A stretch of DNA of 64,000 nt from Sanguinoderma infundibulare (lineage: Eukaryota > Basidiomycota > Agaricomycetes > Polyporales > Polyporaceae), in the NCBI GenBank assembly GCA_032821775.1, contig JAVLRN010000014.1, positions 62,001 through 126,000 on the forward strand. Direction: 5' to 3'. Below are positions 23,120 through 36,000 of this stretch, in pieces. The notes under the pieces were generated by a model. That model was not told the origin of the DNA, did not search any database, and saw only the letters and a list, made by a program, of their open reading frames with translations. Each line of letters opens with the position of its first letter. Within the stretch, counting starts at the first letter, position 1. A program made the position numbers and the translations under genes.

Positions 23120-25525
23120 GCTCCGGTTGTCGAGGAAGCGGTGGCCAGCGTCGCGCCCACACCATCGGTGGACGAGACCCCCACGCCATTGTCCAATCGC
23201 GTCTCACGCATCCCCTCGATTGACGAGACATTGACGCAGTTGCGTCTCCGACTCCCGCTATGACGTCCGCGGCGAATCCAGCACCGACATCTTCCACTCC
23301 AAGCTCGCTGACAGTGTCGAGGGCGTCATGTTCCTCGCCATTCTCCACCACAACAGTGTCTCACGCGGTCAAGGGCCACGACCGTCGGCAAGGTCGTGAT
23401 TTCGGGGATGTCTTCACGTCACAGTATGCCATGAAGGCGGTCAAGGGCAGCCTGCTCATCGTTGACCTGCAGGGGTTGTTCGAGACCAGGGATCACTTCA
23501 TGTTTGTCCGTGTGAGTAGTCGCATGTAATCGAGATCGCTAGGGTCAGAAGCTGACGTCTTTTCGGCCCTTCTACGCCAACGGAGACCTCAAGGGCGAGA
23601 TGCGTAAAATGCGCCGAGCGTACTCGGAGGCCGAGGGCCGCAACCGCATCGCCCAGCTCGTACGTCTGTTCCCTACATTCTCGCCGCAGGAGCCCCACTG
23701 ACAAACCGTCAGATCGTCGCATTTGAAAGCCTCGCCGCCAGCGGATCATGCACCGCGACCTCAAGCCCGAGAACATCCTCCTAAACGGCCAGGGAGACAT
23801 CATCCTCACCGACTTCGGACTGTGCCACACGTTCGGTCGCACAGTCGAGGAGCAGCCGTGGCGTGTCGCGGGCGTCCCCGACTGGGAGTTCGCTGAGGAC
23901 GTTGACATTGAGGGTCACCTCGAAGCAGGGGGCGGGGACAAGACCAAGCTCTTCGCCGGAACGCCCAACTACATGGCCCCGGAGGTGTATGGGGAGGACG
24001 GTGACGGCTCTTATTCGTATACCGCCGATATCTGGTCGGTTCGGATCATTTTGTTCGAGATGCTTCACCGCAAGGTATGTTCATCTCTGTCGTATATTTC
24101 GCTAGCTGACTTCCCCTCTTCTCTTCGCCTGTTAGTTGCTGTTCGGCCTCACGCATGGGGATGGCGACGAGTTCGATCCGATGACTTGCATTCTCTACGC
24201 GCCGCTGATTGTGGACCTGTGCTTGAGCGACGAGGTCCATGATCTCCTTTCTAGGGTAGGTGCCACGACAGGCGTTGTTTGCGAGGTCCAGTGGCTCGCT
24301 CGGTTCGCGCAGCTTTTGGAGAGGGACCCTGATCGGCGCGCGGGGTGGGATGAGACCAAAATCCGCCCATGGTTTGACGAGATGTATGTATCTCCCATCC
24401 TCGCCTTCCGCTCACTTGGCCTGGGACGCAGTGACTGGGACGCCGTCGTCCCCAAGGAGGAAGCCCCCACTCCACTCATCACTGGCCTTGACTGCCTCCC
24501 TCCGGTGCGTTTGCGCTATCTCTTCTCAGCCGCATCATTGCATTCATGTCGATCCCTTCAGATCCCGGAGAAGATCAGGAAACTAACGTTCGGGCGAGCC
24601 GTACTCGAGGGGCGACGCGCCCTTCCCGTATTTCGAGTACGTTTCCCCCAATCACCTCCGGTCCATTTCCATTAGCGAGCTCTATATGGGTTCCCCCCCG
24701 ATGTGCCCTCGGTTTCGTCGCTTCCCAACCTCCGGAAGCCATTCGAGGTTCCGAGCCTCTGTGTCGGCCCACTCCACGTATCTGTTTACGGGAGAATCTA
24801 TTCGATTTGCGAGGAGGAGCAGGAGGACGACTTGTACATGTTCTCTAGCCTCGCTCAGGAGATCAAAACCGGCAGGGTGCCTGGGATGTACTTTCCCGCA
24901 CGTGGAAGTGCGGATTCCTCTCTCTCAGCAGTCGTCGATGGAGTTCGTCGCCCAGAGTCGCTCTGCCAAGGCAGAGTTTGCTGACGACGCGTTTACCTCT
25001 TCCGTGGACCGTAATGACCTCTTCCGTGGAGGTGAACGGCCTTCCTACGGACACCACGACGACGGTTTCTGACTCCTCGAGCGCGGGCTCCGAGGTTCTC
25101 AAGACTATGCTTCGTCGCCCTTTCCGCGTCAACGCCTCTACTCGTCCCTTCGCGTCCTCTTTCCAACCCCCTCAAGCAGTTCGAGAGCATCCCGAGAGTC
25201 TCTCAGAGGCCACCCGGTTCACGGAAGTACCCTCGCTCGCGCTCACAACGCCCGAACGCAAATCCCGCTTAGCCGCGTCTGAGCACTTTCTGTACGTTCT
25301 CGCGTCCTCGGACTGCGCTGTGACCATAGTCGACTCAACGCTTTCCGCTCGACGGACCCTTGCGCCTCTATGTGACGATGACGGCCCGCGTGGACCTCAA
25401 TTCATCCGCCCGGAAGACCAGCCCCGACTCCTCGAATGGTTTTGTCGTCACCGTCAAAGCAGTGGGTGAAGAAGGCCTCGAGTGTCGTCAAGGGATGGTT
25501 TAAGGCTGTCCATCTCCACGAGTAG
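23120..25525 (+). pseudogene. Kinase K3, decayed member of the local family
   Basis: The catalytic half is well kept: IMHRDLKPENILL, LTDFGLCHTFGRTVEEQPWR, GTPNYMAPEVYG, then LLERDPDRRAGWDETKI, and donor/acceptor pairs sit where K2, K4 and K5 have introns. The N-lobe is damaged: SVEGVMFLAILHH, aligned with the glycine-loop strands, is out of frame with the following DVFTSQYAMKAV segment. The tail also shifts frame around DAPFPYFEYVSP and again before the end, where KQWVKKASSVVKGWFKAV matches the basic Trp-rich C-terminus of K2 and K4 and runs into a stop at 25523. At least two or three frameshifts make a normal kinase unlikely. It is the most divergent copy of the family. Confidence 0.7.
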
Positions 25526-28500
25526 CCGACGGCAACCATTCAACCCTTCTTCTCTCGTTGTATTCGGTGCTTCCTGTTTCCCAATGATCCGCACAACACT
25601 CTCCTTCGTCTCCTGTTATTGGCATCTGTCCGACTGGCTTGGCATTCCTTCTAATCCCCTCTGGTTTCAGGGCTATCGTTGTCCACTCGCTGTTCCTCTG
25701 CACGCGAATGTCCGGTCCGTACTTCTGGGAATCTCTGTCTCTCTGCTTCCGGAACCCCTGCCTTCGGGCTCTTGGTAGACTTGGTCTCAGTTTCTCCGGT
25801 TCTGAAGTTCTGGTTCGCTTGCGTATCCAGGATATCTGGGTGTGCGGATCTCGGATCTCCGATGGGTGCTGGTGCCAGTCTCGCCGGGGGCGCCTCCATC
25901 GTATTCCATCTCAGTTCATGTACATTAGTGCATGTACATTTCTCGAACCACACATATATCCCGTGTCCTCAACGTCGAACGCGTTCCCGAGCATTGCATC
26001 CACGTCATGGACCAGAGATCTGATCGATACAGAACAGCGTCGGCATCTTCCGCATTGGGTACTTACACCACCGCCCTCCGAAAGCGCCTAAACCAGGCAA
26101 TCATCGAGGTCGGCTGTCTAGCCGACCTGAGCGAGTTTTCTTCCAGAGGGCCTATTGTGCTGAAAGCAGATGCAAGGCGGGCAAGTGTAAGGCCCGCGTG
26201 ATTAGGTGGGTTGAGCAGCAAGGTGCGTTGCAAGTCAGCGCACCATGTTCATACCCGTATGCTGATGCCGGATGCTCTTAGGCGTTGCGAGTTCACAGAC
26301 ACTCGAGTTCTGGGCTATCCTGTCCGACCACCCGGAAATAGCTGGGCCCTGGTTGTACAAGTAGCTATCGTTTGTGCAAACAGTCTCATTTTCTACAAGT
26401 GATTCCGAGCGCGATCGTTAAATAGGCAATAGCGACCGCGCCCGGTCCATGCTAGCAGGAATTCACGACCACGATATTCTTCCAAATTGGCGCACAAACC
26501 TCAGTCAGCAACTGATACTGGAGACAGCGTGGGGCTTACTACGCCGTGACCTTCAGGAAATACCCAGGAAGACGCCACCGCAACTCCCGGGCCTTCAGGT
26601 ACGTGCCCACGCCAGGCCACAGACTCCAACATTTTTGGCAACTCACTTCCTTGATTAAGTACACTTCGGGGACTCGGATCCCAGCTGGGCGCGATGGCAG
26701 CGCACCGGCGGCAACCATGGACCTCGGCACGCGCTGCGGCGCACTATGGCCACTGCTCCGAGTCGGTGCTCATCATCGGGATTGACAGAGATCGGTGCGT
26801 CGGGGAGCACATGGCTTCTCGGACAGGCTCCACTGGGTGATGCAGTTTCCCCGAGAAAAACGTGTGCTCGAAGTGCGGATCTGCATGGGGCAAGTGAACT
26901 GCAAGTTGTATAGTACTGGGTAGGAAATACGCCACCTCCCGAGCCTGCATCCGAACTGTCGGCGTCGACCGGATCTTTGTGAGGGGCTCAGCTGGGCCTG
27001 ACCGTCCTGCTAGCTCCTTCGTCAGGCAACGTTAGCTGAGGAAGGGGCAACTCTGGCTCTCTCCATGTCCTCATCTATGCATGCACATTGCTTCATATGT
27101 GTTTATATATGCAAGGCAAGCAAGTACGGAATCGTACATAGTCAACCGGGAAGAAAATGTGTTGTTACAACAGCCTGAGACCGGGGATTTCGGTTTCCTG
27201 GCGCGCTCGCTGTCTCAAGACCATGACTTGAGGCAGCGAGCGAGACGTTACTTATCCCGAGGACCACGAAAATGTCTGAGCCACAACCAGAGTCCCTCCT
27301 TCAGGATACGTCACTGCTACCAAGAGCTACAGATTCCTACTACCGGGACTACCAAGACCTCGGAGAGGAAGGTGCAGCTTTGCGGACATCCAAAGGCAGC
27401 AGACAACTTGAAGACAAAGTGATTAATGGCACGGATACATGGTATGACTACACCTTCTCATGTCCCATCCTGTCACTGCCTGAGGATCGCGCCGATGAAC
27501 GACGATTCGTAGTTCACGTTGCCGTCTCTAAAGCTGGGCTGATATCAACATGTACTAATCATGAGGGAAGAATGATGAACGTACATCTGCGCACCCTTCA
27601 GGAGCTTCCACCGTGTCAAAAAGTGCGAACGCCGCCTTGTACTCTGTTCAGTCCCCCGTCAATCTGAGCACAGAGCTCGAGATCAAAAGTGCGACTTCGA
27701 TGGCAGACCTGTGTTATTATCCATCTACTACAACTGTTCATGTGCCTTGTTATGCAAAAGCGCAATGGTTACCATGGTATCAATCGACAAAAGGAACGAG
27801 GAGTAGATGTCGCGAGTCAGGAGGATAGGCTGTTGGCCCCGGGCCGCCGGCGGCATTGAATCCATTTGTGGAACCCCAAAGTAAGGTTCGCGCCAGGATC
27901 TAAATCTGGCACGTTCGGGTGAAGTAGGTTCAATGGTCAACCGACTCTTTGTCCAGTGACTGCCCACGACCTCAAAGCCCGGAAATTGTTCCAAGTTCTA
28001 TATAACATCCACATAGAGAAACATACAATACCATTATGACAAGAAGGCTACTATGGACGGACAAGGTTAATGCCATAGTCCAGGGTCCACGTTGGCCGGA
28101 GTAGTCGATTCGGACAGACGTTGTACTTAACCTAGATAGTAGGGCCCTCCAGAGGAAGTCAGGCCGTAAAGAACTCCTCTGGACTGGTCCCTGTGACAAA
28201 CATAAGGAGTCAGCATCCTTAGATAAACGTGGCTCGCGAAGCGCGTACGATGCGCCACTTAGCTGCGCTGTGGTGAGTCCCTTCAGCTTGGCGACTCTGA
28301 CACGTTTTGTTGAAGCCGGTGGTGCTGGTGGTATCATAAAATAGAATACTTACCATCTTTGATGATATGAATCTCAAGGACATGCGAGCTTGCCTCACAC
28401 TGCGGGACCGGTATTGTGAGCATCGCAACAGACCTGGCTACTTCTAGTGCGGACCAGGAATCGTTGCCGTGATGTGATATATGAAGTTTGCATCCATGAT

Positions 28501-30749
28501 ATTGCCGAGCGAAACTGAGCGTTGTTACCTTCTAGAAAGTCGGATGCCTGTGAATCTCATTAAAATCAACCGCTATCAGCAGACAGCTATCGACTTGGGG
28601 AACACTCTGAGGATGGAGTTGATGGAATGAACCTAACCAAATTTACATGTATGAAAGGTTAACTTATCCACTGGTCCGCATGGTACGTGTGTAAAGGCAG
28701 GAATCATTCCATCCAGAGGTCGATGTGCAACTTGATAGCGAGATGGGAAAAGTCAGCAAGCCGAGTGAGGGTGTGGCACAGAATCGAACTGGAGGATCGA
28801 CGCACGGTACTCACAACGATGGCCCAGCTGCCGCGCTCCCACACTGACGGCAGTGGGAATGCGTGGCTTCCAAGTTATGGAAGAGTGGGATCCGGAGTTT
28901 GGCACCATTGAATTCCCCGAGCGAAACGGACTAGGATTTCAGCGAGCGTCGTTCAGGGGATGATGGCACCTAAGGGACAAATCACAAACCTTGAGTTTTT
29001 TCTGACAGCCGCTCCAAGACAAGGGAAACATTCATATGGATTCGTATTCGTGCCTTCCTGGCGAGAACGGTTGGTCAATCCCAGAACGAACGAAGTTCAC
29101 TGTGTGCAAAATCATACCGAAGCGGATCAAAGCTGAGAAGGGCTCGACTAGGTCTAGGGCAATCTGGGCCTGACCGCATGTCCGAGCTAGGTCATCTCGT
29201 CCACTGAGAGCTTGATCGCATACGGACGCTGCAGAGAGACGGACTCCGGTAGTACGTGGATGTTCGATTCAAAGTCGCCAAGTTTAGCATCCTAACCCTA
29301 ACCAGGGAGACCGGCAATACGGACGTTCGCTGACTTCAAAAATCGCTTACTGGACAACTTCTACCTATGTACTCTTCCTAGAAGTTCGTGCCCCTTGCGC
29401 TCAGGTGAAACCTTACATATATCAGGGTGCAATGTCCAGATGCGTGTAAGGTGAGCCGCAATCTCTTGAACCCGCTCCTTTACGTACTATTTGAACCGTA
29501 AAACCGTGGCGTATCTTCTTCGTCGGCTCATATCTGCGCCTCTTACCAACCACGCTGCCCAAAAGGTACATGGTTACACGCCAGATTGGGGACGTCACGG
29601 TGTCACTCCATCCAAGCCCCAAATGTCGCTCAAGTTCCTACATCCGTCATTGGGTAGAACCGAGCCGGCCAGATCGCACATCCCGGCGACAGGATGCACC
29701 CGCACAATTGCAATTCTACAGACGGTCGGCGCACTCGTGCTGCAAGTTCGAGGGTACCCTTCTCTCATGACTCACTGCCACCTTCCCCGACGATGTCGGC
29801 TCTCTTCCCCTTCCCTTGGCGGTCGAAGAAGAGTGCACAGGTTCAGCGCGACCTGGTCGCGGGTGGACCGCGGGCGAATTCGAAGGCCGCGCGCGTTGCC
29901 GTAAGGTCCACTGCCAGGAGATCTGCCCTAACCACGTTAAGATGCATGGGAGTGCCCAGGGAGTGCCTTAGGCTCGCATCGGTTCGCGATCGATAGTGAC
30001 AACATTCGGCGCGCACTGGCACCCCTCTCTGGCGCGGTACACGTTCCAGGGATTGTGGCGTTCCCCGGCCGAGTCGCTGACGGCCCCGTGCGCGTCCGAG
30101 TGGCTTCTCTCAGAACCTCCCTGTGCGAGCAGCCAACGAGTGCTCTCGCTGTTCAGTCACGGCAGGGCCAAGATTCGAAGTCCGCGCGAATGTGGCGCTG
30201 CGGATTGATTGCAATTCCCGCCTTGTGCCCGGCCGGGGCTTCCTCTGGGCTTCCTGCAATCACAATTACGGGAGAGAATACCATTCGGAGGGGTTTGTGC
30301 GACGATCCAGGCATGAGGCGAGCGCATTCGAGGCTCCGCAGATGATGACGAGGTAGCAGAATGCGCTCACACGCCAAGAATCCGGGATCCTGACATACAG
30401 GATGGTTGTGCGCCCTAGATATCGTCGAGGGGCCTTCGACGGTGCTGCATGCACATGTACAGTCGTCGGACGGATCTCCCGAAAGCTTCTTGTTCGTATA
30501 CGGTATCTGAGGTACGGAAGGCATAACGAATTCGTAAGATTATTTTGTACTATACAGTCTATCATTACAACCATGAGAAAAGGTCCTCTGCCGAGGACGA
30601 ATAACATAGGTGCTGAAATACACCAATCGGGGAAGGCGAACCGCGTAAGGTAGATACAACATGCAATTTTGGGCATCAAAGTACAAGGAGAGTCCAAGGC
30701 ATAGTGGCGGGCTAGGCGGAAGGGATCGTATGTTGCCAGCTGGAACCGA
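25526..30749. other. 5.2-kb gene-poor stretch
   Basis: No gene could be supported. The best open frames are a 131-codon one at 27272-27667 (plus) beginning MSEPQPESLLQDTSLL and a 137-codon one at 29491-29904 (plus); neither matches a family I know. A short CCTAACCCTAACC word occurs at about 29292, too short to call a telomere remnant. The rest looks like degenerate, unconstrained DNA. Confidence 0.45.
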
Positions 30750-31685
30750 TTAGTGGCCGGCGGCGGAAGATGTCCGCGTGACATTGGGATGGATTCTCCA
30801 CATCTTGACGTTCGTGGGCTGCGAAGGGGACGGATAATAGGTAAGTAGACACGCGGCAGACCCCCCGAGCCAATGTGTGGACGACGAACCTCGTCCCAAG
30901 ACGCCTGGATGCTGGGCCGCCGCCACAAAGCTTCGTAGTAGTTCATGAAACGGGCGAATCTGGGCTCCGCCAGGGCCTTGAGGAGTTTCTTGCCTTCACC
31001 GATAGGATATTTGCCGATCTCGTACCCGGAAAGCCGCATGAAACGGACCATCATGGGCGCGACCGCAATATCCGCAACCGACCACGGACCGATCGCGTAC
31101 CCGATGGGGGCAAGTAATGCCTGGAAAGCCTCGAGGGAGGGAAGGATGGAGTCGATGCGTTCCCCGCGGAAGAAGAAGCCCCTGAAGGCGTGGTGGAGAG
31201 TCTCGTGGGCTTGGGTGATAAAGATACGAGCCCTGGCACGCAGCTCAGGGTCGTCAGGAAGGAGTCCGGCGCTTGGTCGGAGCTCTGCGATGAACTCGAC
31301 GAGCACGAGAGATTCTGAGAGCTTCGTCGATTTGGAAGAAGGCTGATCAGGAGGGACATTGGGGCCGCCGTACGTGAAGGCTGGAACCTACGGGGGCATG
31401 AGCGCGCTTGCTTAATATGGTACACCAACAGTAGATTATACGGACTGTGGTACTCACCAGACCTGCATGATTCACCCGTTTCGTAAACCACTCCGGCTTA
31501 CAACCAGGTCGGAGGTCAATCTCGTACTTCGTGACCTTCAGCTTGGCTTCTTCAAGTGCAATCTGCACTCGATGGGTGTAAGGAGAGTACTGGTCAAATA
31601 GTCAGGACGGGGGTGTGAACACGAACGAGACGGGAAGCATGCTTACGGGTGACGTGTAGAAAGTGATTTGCTTGTCCCGAGACAT
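30750..31685 (-). CDS. Glutathione S-transferase
   Basis: Four exons, 31685-31647, 31589-31458, 31387-30890 and 30818-30750, join in frame for 245 residues; introns are 57, 70 and 71 bp. The N-terminal thioredoxin fold shows TFYTSPYSPYTHRVQIALEE, then VPAFTYGGPNVP and the SESLVLVEFIAEL glutathione-contact block. The C-terminal helical domain holds PWSVADIAVAPMMVRF, the usual N-capping region, and ends ALWRRPSIQASWDE followed by a short tail. It should conjugate glutathione to electrophiles or act as a peroxidase in the cytosol; class omega/Ure2p-like is possible but not established. The start is the first ATG, 13 codons before the first intron. It has no close neighbour on either side. Confidence 0.9.
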
Positions 31686-33036
31686 GGAGGTAGAGGTCAG
31701 TGGCGATGGCTTGTGAGTGGCACGAGAGTCTGCCCGCCTTTTATACATATATCCCCAAACACGCAGCGCTCAAGGTTGGCTATATTTTCAGGATTGTGCA
31801 GATAGCGACTACATATGGGCGATGCGCCTTCATTCACGGGGGCGCCAGGTTAATCACACGTTGCATCACTTCCCTGGTGACTGTGGCGGCACACTTAGGA
31901 CCTCATTGTCGCGCTCTCTCGGGTCCGATATACGGTCGAAGTTGAACTCCGGCTTTATACGTCGACGCTTAGCGCGACGCCTGAGCGACAATCTCCCCAA
32001 GGCTGACGGTGCTATGGGTAAGACGTGACTCATAAGGCTAGCATTCGGGTGAGAAGCCGCTGGGCAGACAAACTCAAGACGCATTAGGAACGAGCGTTTG
32101 GGAGATAGTGGTGAACTCACCGAACGGAATCGGAACACTAAGAAGTTCCCAGCCACCTGCCGATCAAAGGCCGCGGGATCACAACGCTCTTTTGCCTCCA
32201 GGTGATCATTGGTAGCTGAACTATCGCGGATGCGTCAGCCGCTACTACGCGACCGTTTCACGCCGCGATTACTTGGATGGCGGTGCAATCAGATACAGCA
32301 CCAATAATCCGAAATCACAATACCTCATGATCCGGAACCTGGCTGCAGATCTTGTTGGGGGCCTGGTAGAAGCATGTCGCTGAAGGTCGCTCAGGGCAGC
32401 AGACCATCAGGGGGTTGACACATATCACGCTCATTACAACTCAGACAACACATGCCATGTTGGGTTTGAAGCGTCCACTCTCGTCTTATGGCGCGATGGG
32501 CTGGAAATAGACCTTGACGGAGCACGACGCACGATGCCCCAAGATCGCCTGGGTACCTGATCCCACCAAGTCGTTGCGGAGGGTGGATCGCAACCCCCGG
32601 CCCTGCAACAAACTGGGTTCTGTCAAACAAGCTCGGAATGTCCACGAAACGGACTAGTGTGTCCGTGGCCGCATGACGTACCTGTTATTTGCCGTGCCGG
32701 GAGTCCGGCAGGAATGCCGCTGCACGCTGCCGGAGCCAAACCCTAAGTACCAGAAGGTGTACGGCTGGTCACCGGGAAACCCGACACCGCGCGGCACTGT
32801 AATTCCGTGTTGTCGACCGAGGACTAAGAGGCGGAAGATGCATTTCCGCATGTTCACATGCAGCGCCAGACACCCTTGCAAGTCGAATACCAGAATAGGG
32901 TCGGCGGACGAGGATGGGAGGAAAGACGTCCGCTCGGAGTGGAAGAGCGATATGGATGCGGAATACACTAGATAACATCATAGCAGCAAGGTATAGAGCA
33001 AATATAGCGAGGTGAACATGCAAATAGATGGCACCT
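31686..33036. other. Intergenic stretch upstream of the GST gene
   Basis: It separates the GST start from the GCP2 3' end and must hold the GST promoter near 31700-31900. Only one small open frame (32673-32975) stands out, listed separately. Confidence 0.45.
32673..32975 (+). CDS. Small hypothetical open frame, 100 codons
   Basis: ATG at 32673 opens a 100-codon frame beginning MTYLLFAVPGVRQECRC and ending at 32975. It is rich in Pro, Arg and Cys, has a short hydrophobic start, and no domain I recognise. It contains CCGGCAGGAATGCCGCTG, an 18-bp word that recurs at about 36270 inside the GCP2 long intron. No intron is needed. It may be a chance frame; comparison with a related genome would decide. 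Confidence 0.18.
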   Translation: MTYLLFAVPGVRQECRCTLPEPNPKYQKVYGWSPGNPTPRGTVIPCCRPRTKRRKMHFRMFTCSARHPCKSNTRIGSADEDGRKDVRSEWKSDMDAEYTR

Positions 33037-36000
33037 TCACTGCGAGGACTTGATGCTGTTTAGCCTCACCACGAGAGGCAGCAGCGACACGTTCTCGCTC
33101 GAGGCATAAAATTGCACGCAGTCGAGATGTACCTACAAGGAGTCGTCAGTCTATCACGCCATGGTAACGTCCAAAAGGCGGGAGCTGACCTTGAACCTAA
33201 AGGTTGCCGAACAGTCAGACGCCGTAGGTTGTGTGACAAGATATAGAGAACACGCACCAGTGATTGAAGTTGGTCTCAAATTTCCCCAAGATGTCCCGTC
33301 GCTTCGCCATCGAGTGATCGCCATCGGGCGTGTCAGCGGCGGCTATAGCGTTGTTGGCCGACTTCGTAAAAGAAGCGGTGTACAAGGCGAACGTGGAGCA
33401 TGTGACAATCAGCCTCGAGTACGCCTGCGCGAGGCATCACAACCCTAATCAGCATCCGCGAAGCTTAGGAGAAGTCGCCATTTACCCGAAGCAGTTTCGA
33501 GCTGGTCAACATGCATTCCTTGAGGCAGGTATCGAGGAAGTCGACATGATCCCTGAGGAGCTGGTCGACGGTCTCGACCTTGCCTGCCTCGAGCTTACCC
33601 TCGAGTTTCCTCCAGTTCGGTTCGAGGACCTCGAACGTTGTGAATGCAAGGATCTGTTGGACAAAGGAAAGCATACGGGCACGGAGCAGGAACACGCGCT
33701 TGCGCCAATTCTCAAACTCCGAATGCCAATCCTTCCGTGGTATCTGCGGCGTTTCACGACCGGCATCGGGACCGGTACGAGGGCACGTGCCTCGGCGCCA
33801 AGCCGTCGTCTTGTGCTCGATCCACATCGAGGAAAGCGACTGCTCAACATGCTTGAGATGGAGCAGGAAGCGGAAGATAAGCTGGTATCGGAGGATCGTT
33901 TTTCGCGAGATGACCAGAGACAATGGGAATTTGACATGATAGTCCAAGGTGAGCGCGTCAATCGCTGATTCCCAGATACGTGTCAATCACCCGTGCACGT
34001 TCGCTGACCTAAATGAGTTGACTCACCGAGCATTTGTTTCCTGTCGTCTTTCTCCTTCTCCCGATCCTTCTTCTGGGACTCGTGGGCGTGTCCATGGCCA
34101 TCCGCTGCTTCGCCTTCTTCGAGACCGCTGACGTTCACGACAGTCAGCAGCCACTCGTACAAGCCGCTCCCAGCCATTGTGACTTTCACGTCCTCACGGA
34201 ACATGACATCTTCGCCCTGAGCATCCATGTTCAGCGCCAGGTCCAACAGGCTCTGTAGCTTGACCAGGGATACGGATCTGGCGGACTTCCGGAGTTCATT
34301 GTGAGACAGGTCCAGAAGGTGTGTGAGGAACGATGATTGGGAAAGGAAGAAGTACCGCTTTAATGAACGGAGGCGGAGGATCAGCTGTTGATCTCGGAGA
34401 AGGAGTTGGAGCAATGTCCGGTTCGCGTGGGTGTAGGCATCTTCAATACACTTGTAGAACCTATATGGAATCTTAACACAAAAAGGGAACAATGTATTCG
34501 CCGAGCCGTACCTCTCATCGTCCATCGATAGGTCGTCTTCGTCCTCTTGGGAGGACTCTTGCCGAATCTCAATTCCACACTCGCGGATAACATTGAGGTA
34601 TTTTCCGGCCAGTAAGATCTTGTGCTTCCACCTCTCGAGCACTGCCGGAATGCAAGCGCCTCCGGGTAGGCGACCGCCAGCTGAGCGGGGAGGGGGCACC
34701 CCAGCTTGGTGCTGCTTCGAAGAGCCGCCTAACATCGACCCATCCCGGAGCTGAGCGCCGTGTGTGAGTCAGAGAGAGTGGTCACAAGTGCGACGAGACG
34801 CACTAACCGTATAACGGCGTTCCCAGTACTCGTCAGTGTAGTCCATCTCGAGCGTCCCGCGATTGATGAACTTGCTCTCTTTGACCAGAAGCTCCTCGTA
34901 CGGGTCATCAAGCTTGCCCGTCCTGATCCACGCCTGGACCATTTCGACATAAGGCTTCCCAGAGTCGCGGAGCAGCGCGCCGTACAGCTCCCGTGCGGCT
35001 GGGTCGCCTGACATGTTCTGCATCCGCTCGTGCAAGATGGCGAGCACCTCGCCGCCCTTGACCGCAATCCCACTGGCGCCACCGTCCGCTCCCAGGCCTG
35101 TCGTCTTAATCTCCGACAGGACAGCCTTCAGCTTGGCACCTCCGAGTCCCAGGGCCTCGTTCCGTGCGTCTTCTTCAGCATCGGAGGTGCTCGAAGAAGT
35201 CGAAGAGAGCTCCGCTGCTGGGTCGTCCGCCGTTGCCAAGTCCGTCGTGAGTAAGTAGAGGAGCGATAAGGTATGTAACGTAGGATGGACGTAAAACCAT
35301 AGCTTCTGGAGGGTGAATTGTGGAGAGGTGTTGAACGCGTGCTCGAGTTGGGATAGCAATGTCTGATAGTCCTGCACATTCATTCAGACAAGCATCGGGC
35401 CATACGCAGCGATGACACATACCTTGAGCATGTCCCGCATTGAGGCACAAAGAGCATGGTTCACGAGCCCGAAGTCCAGGTGACTCCGCAGCTCAATGAA
35501 CGAGCTGATCGCCGTGTAATAAGTGGCTAACGGCAGTATCCGCTCCACCAGGTCTCGCAGCGATGGATCTTATTACGCTATCAGCGATGACCACGACGCT
35601 CAAAAGAAACTCCGCGCACCTAATGAAGGCGATACGACGAACCTGACGCCATTCAGAGGGTCGTCATCATCCGGTGAATAGTCCGGATGATAAGTGATGT
35701 AACTTCCTTCGATGCCCTGACGAAGACGACAGCGTTAGCCGTTGCCATTCGAGCTTCATTGTATCCAGACGCCGTTGTGCCACATGTCCCGATCCCTTTG
35801 AGGCGTGGCGGCCATAATGAAATCAGCTAGAATTCAACTAAGACCGCCAAGTTCAAATCTCTGCGATCCCTTCGCCGACGGTCGCGTGAGTCGTGAACGG
35901 GAATTACCCTTCGTCATGACTTTACCGGCCGTCGTCGCGCCACTCACCATGGACCCAACTCATTCAAGCTCACTGTTCTGCATCCACGACTGGGCGTCCC

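Noticed and set aside
27272..27667. 131-codon open frame
   Set aside because: No family motif, no splice context and no clear start signal; kept only as a mention in the gene-poor stretch.
28760..28830. Possible tRNA on the minus strand with an AGTTCGATTCT box
   Set aside because: The T-arm pairs at only three of five positions and no acceptor stem or anticodon arm could be drawn.
29286..29300. Telomere-like CCTAACCCTAACC
   Set aside because: Only about two repeat units; too short to mean a telomere or fusion point.
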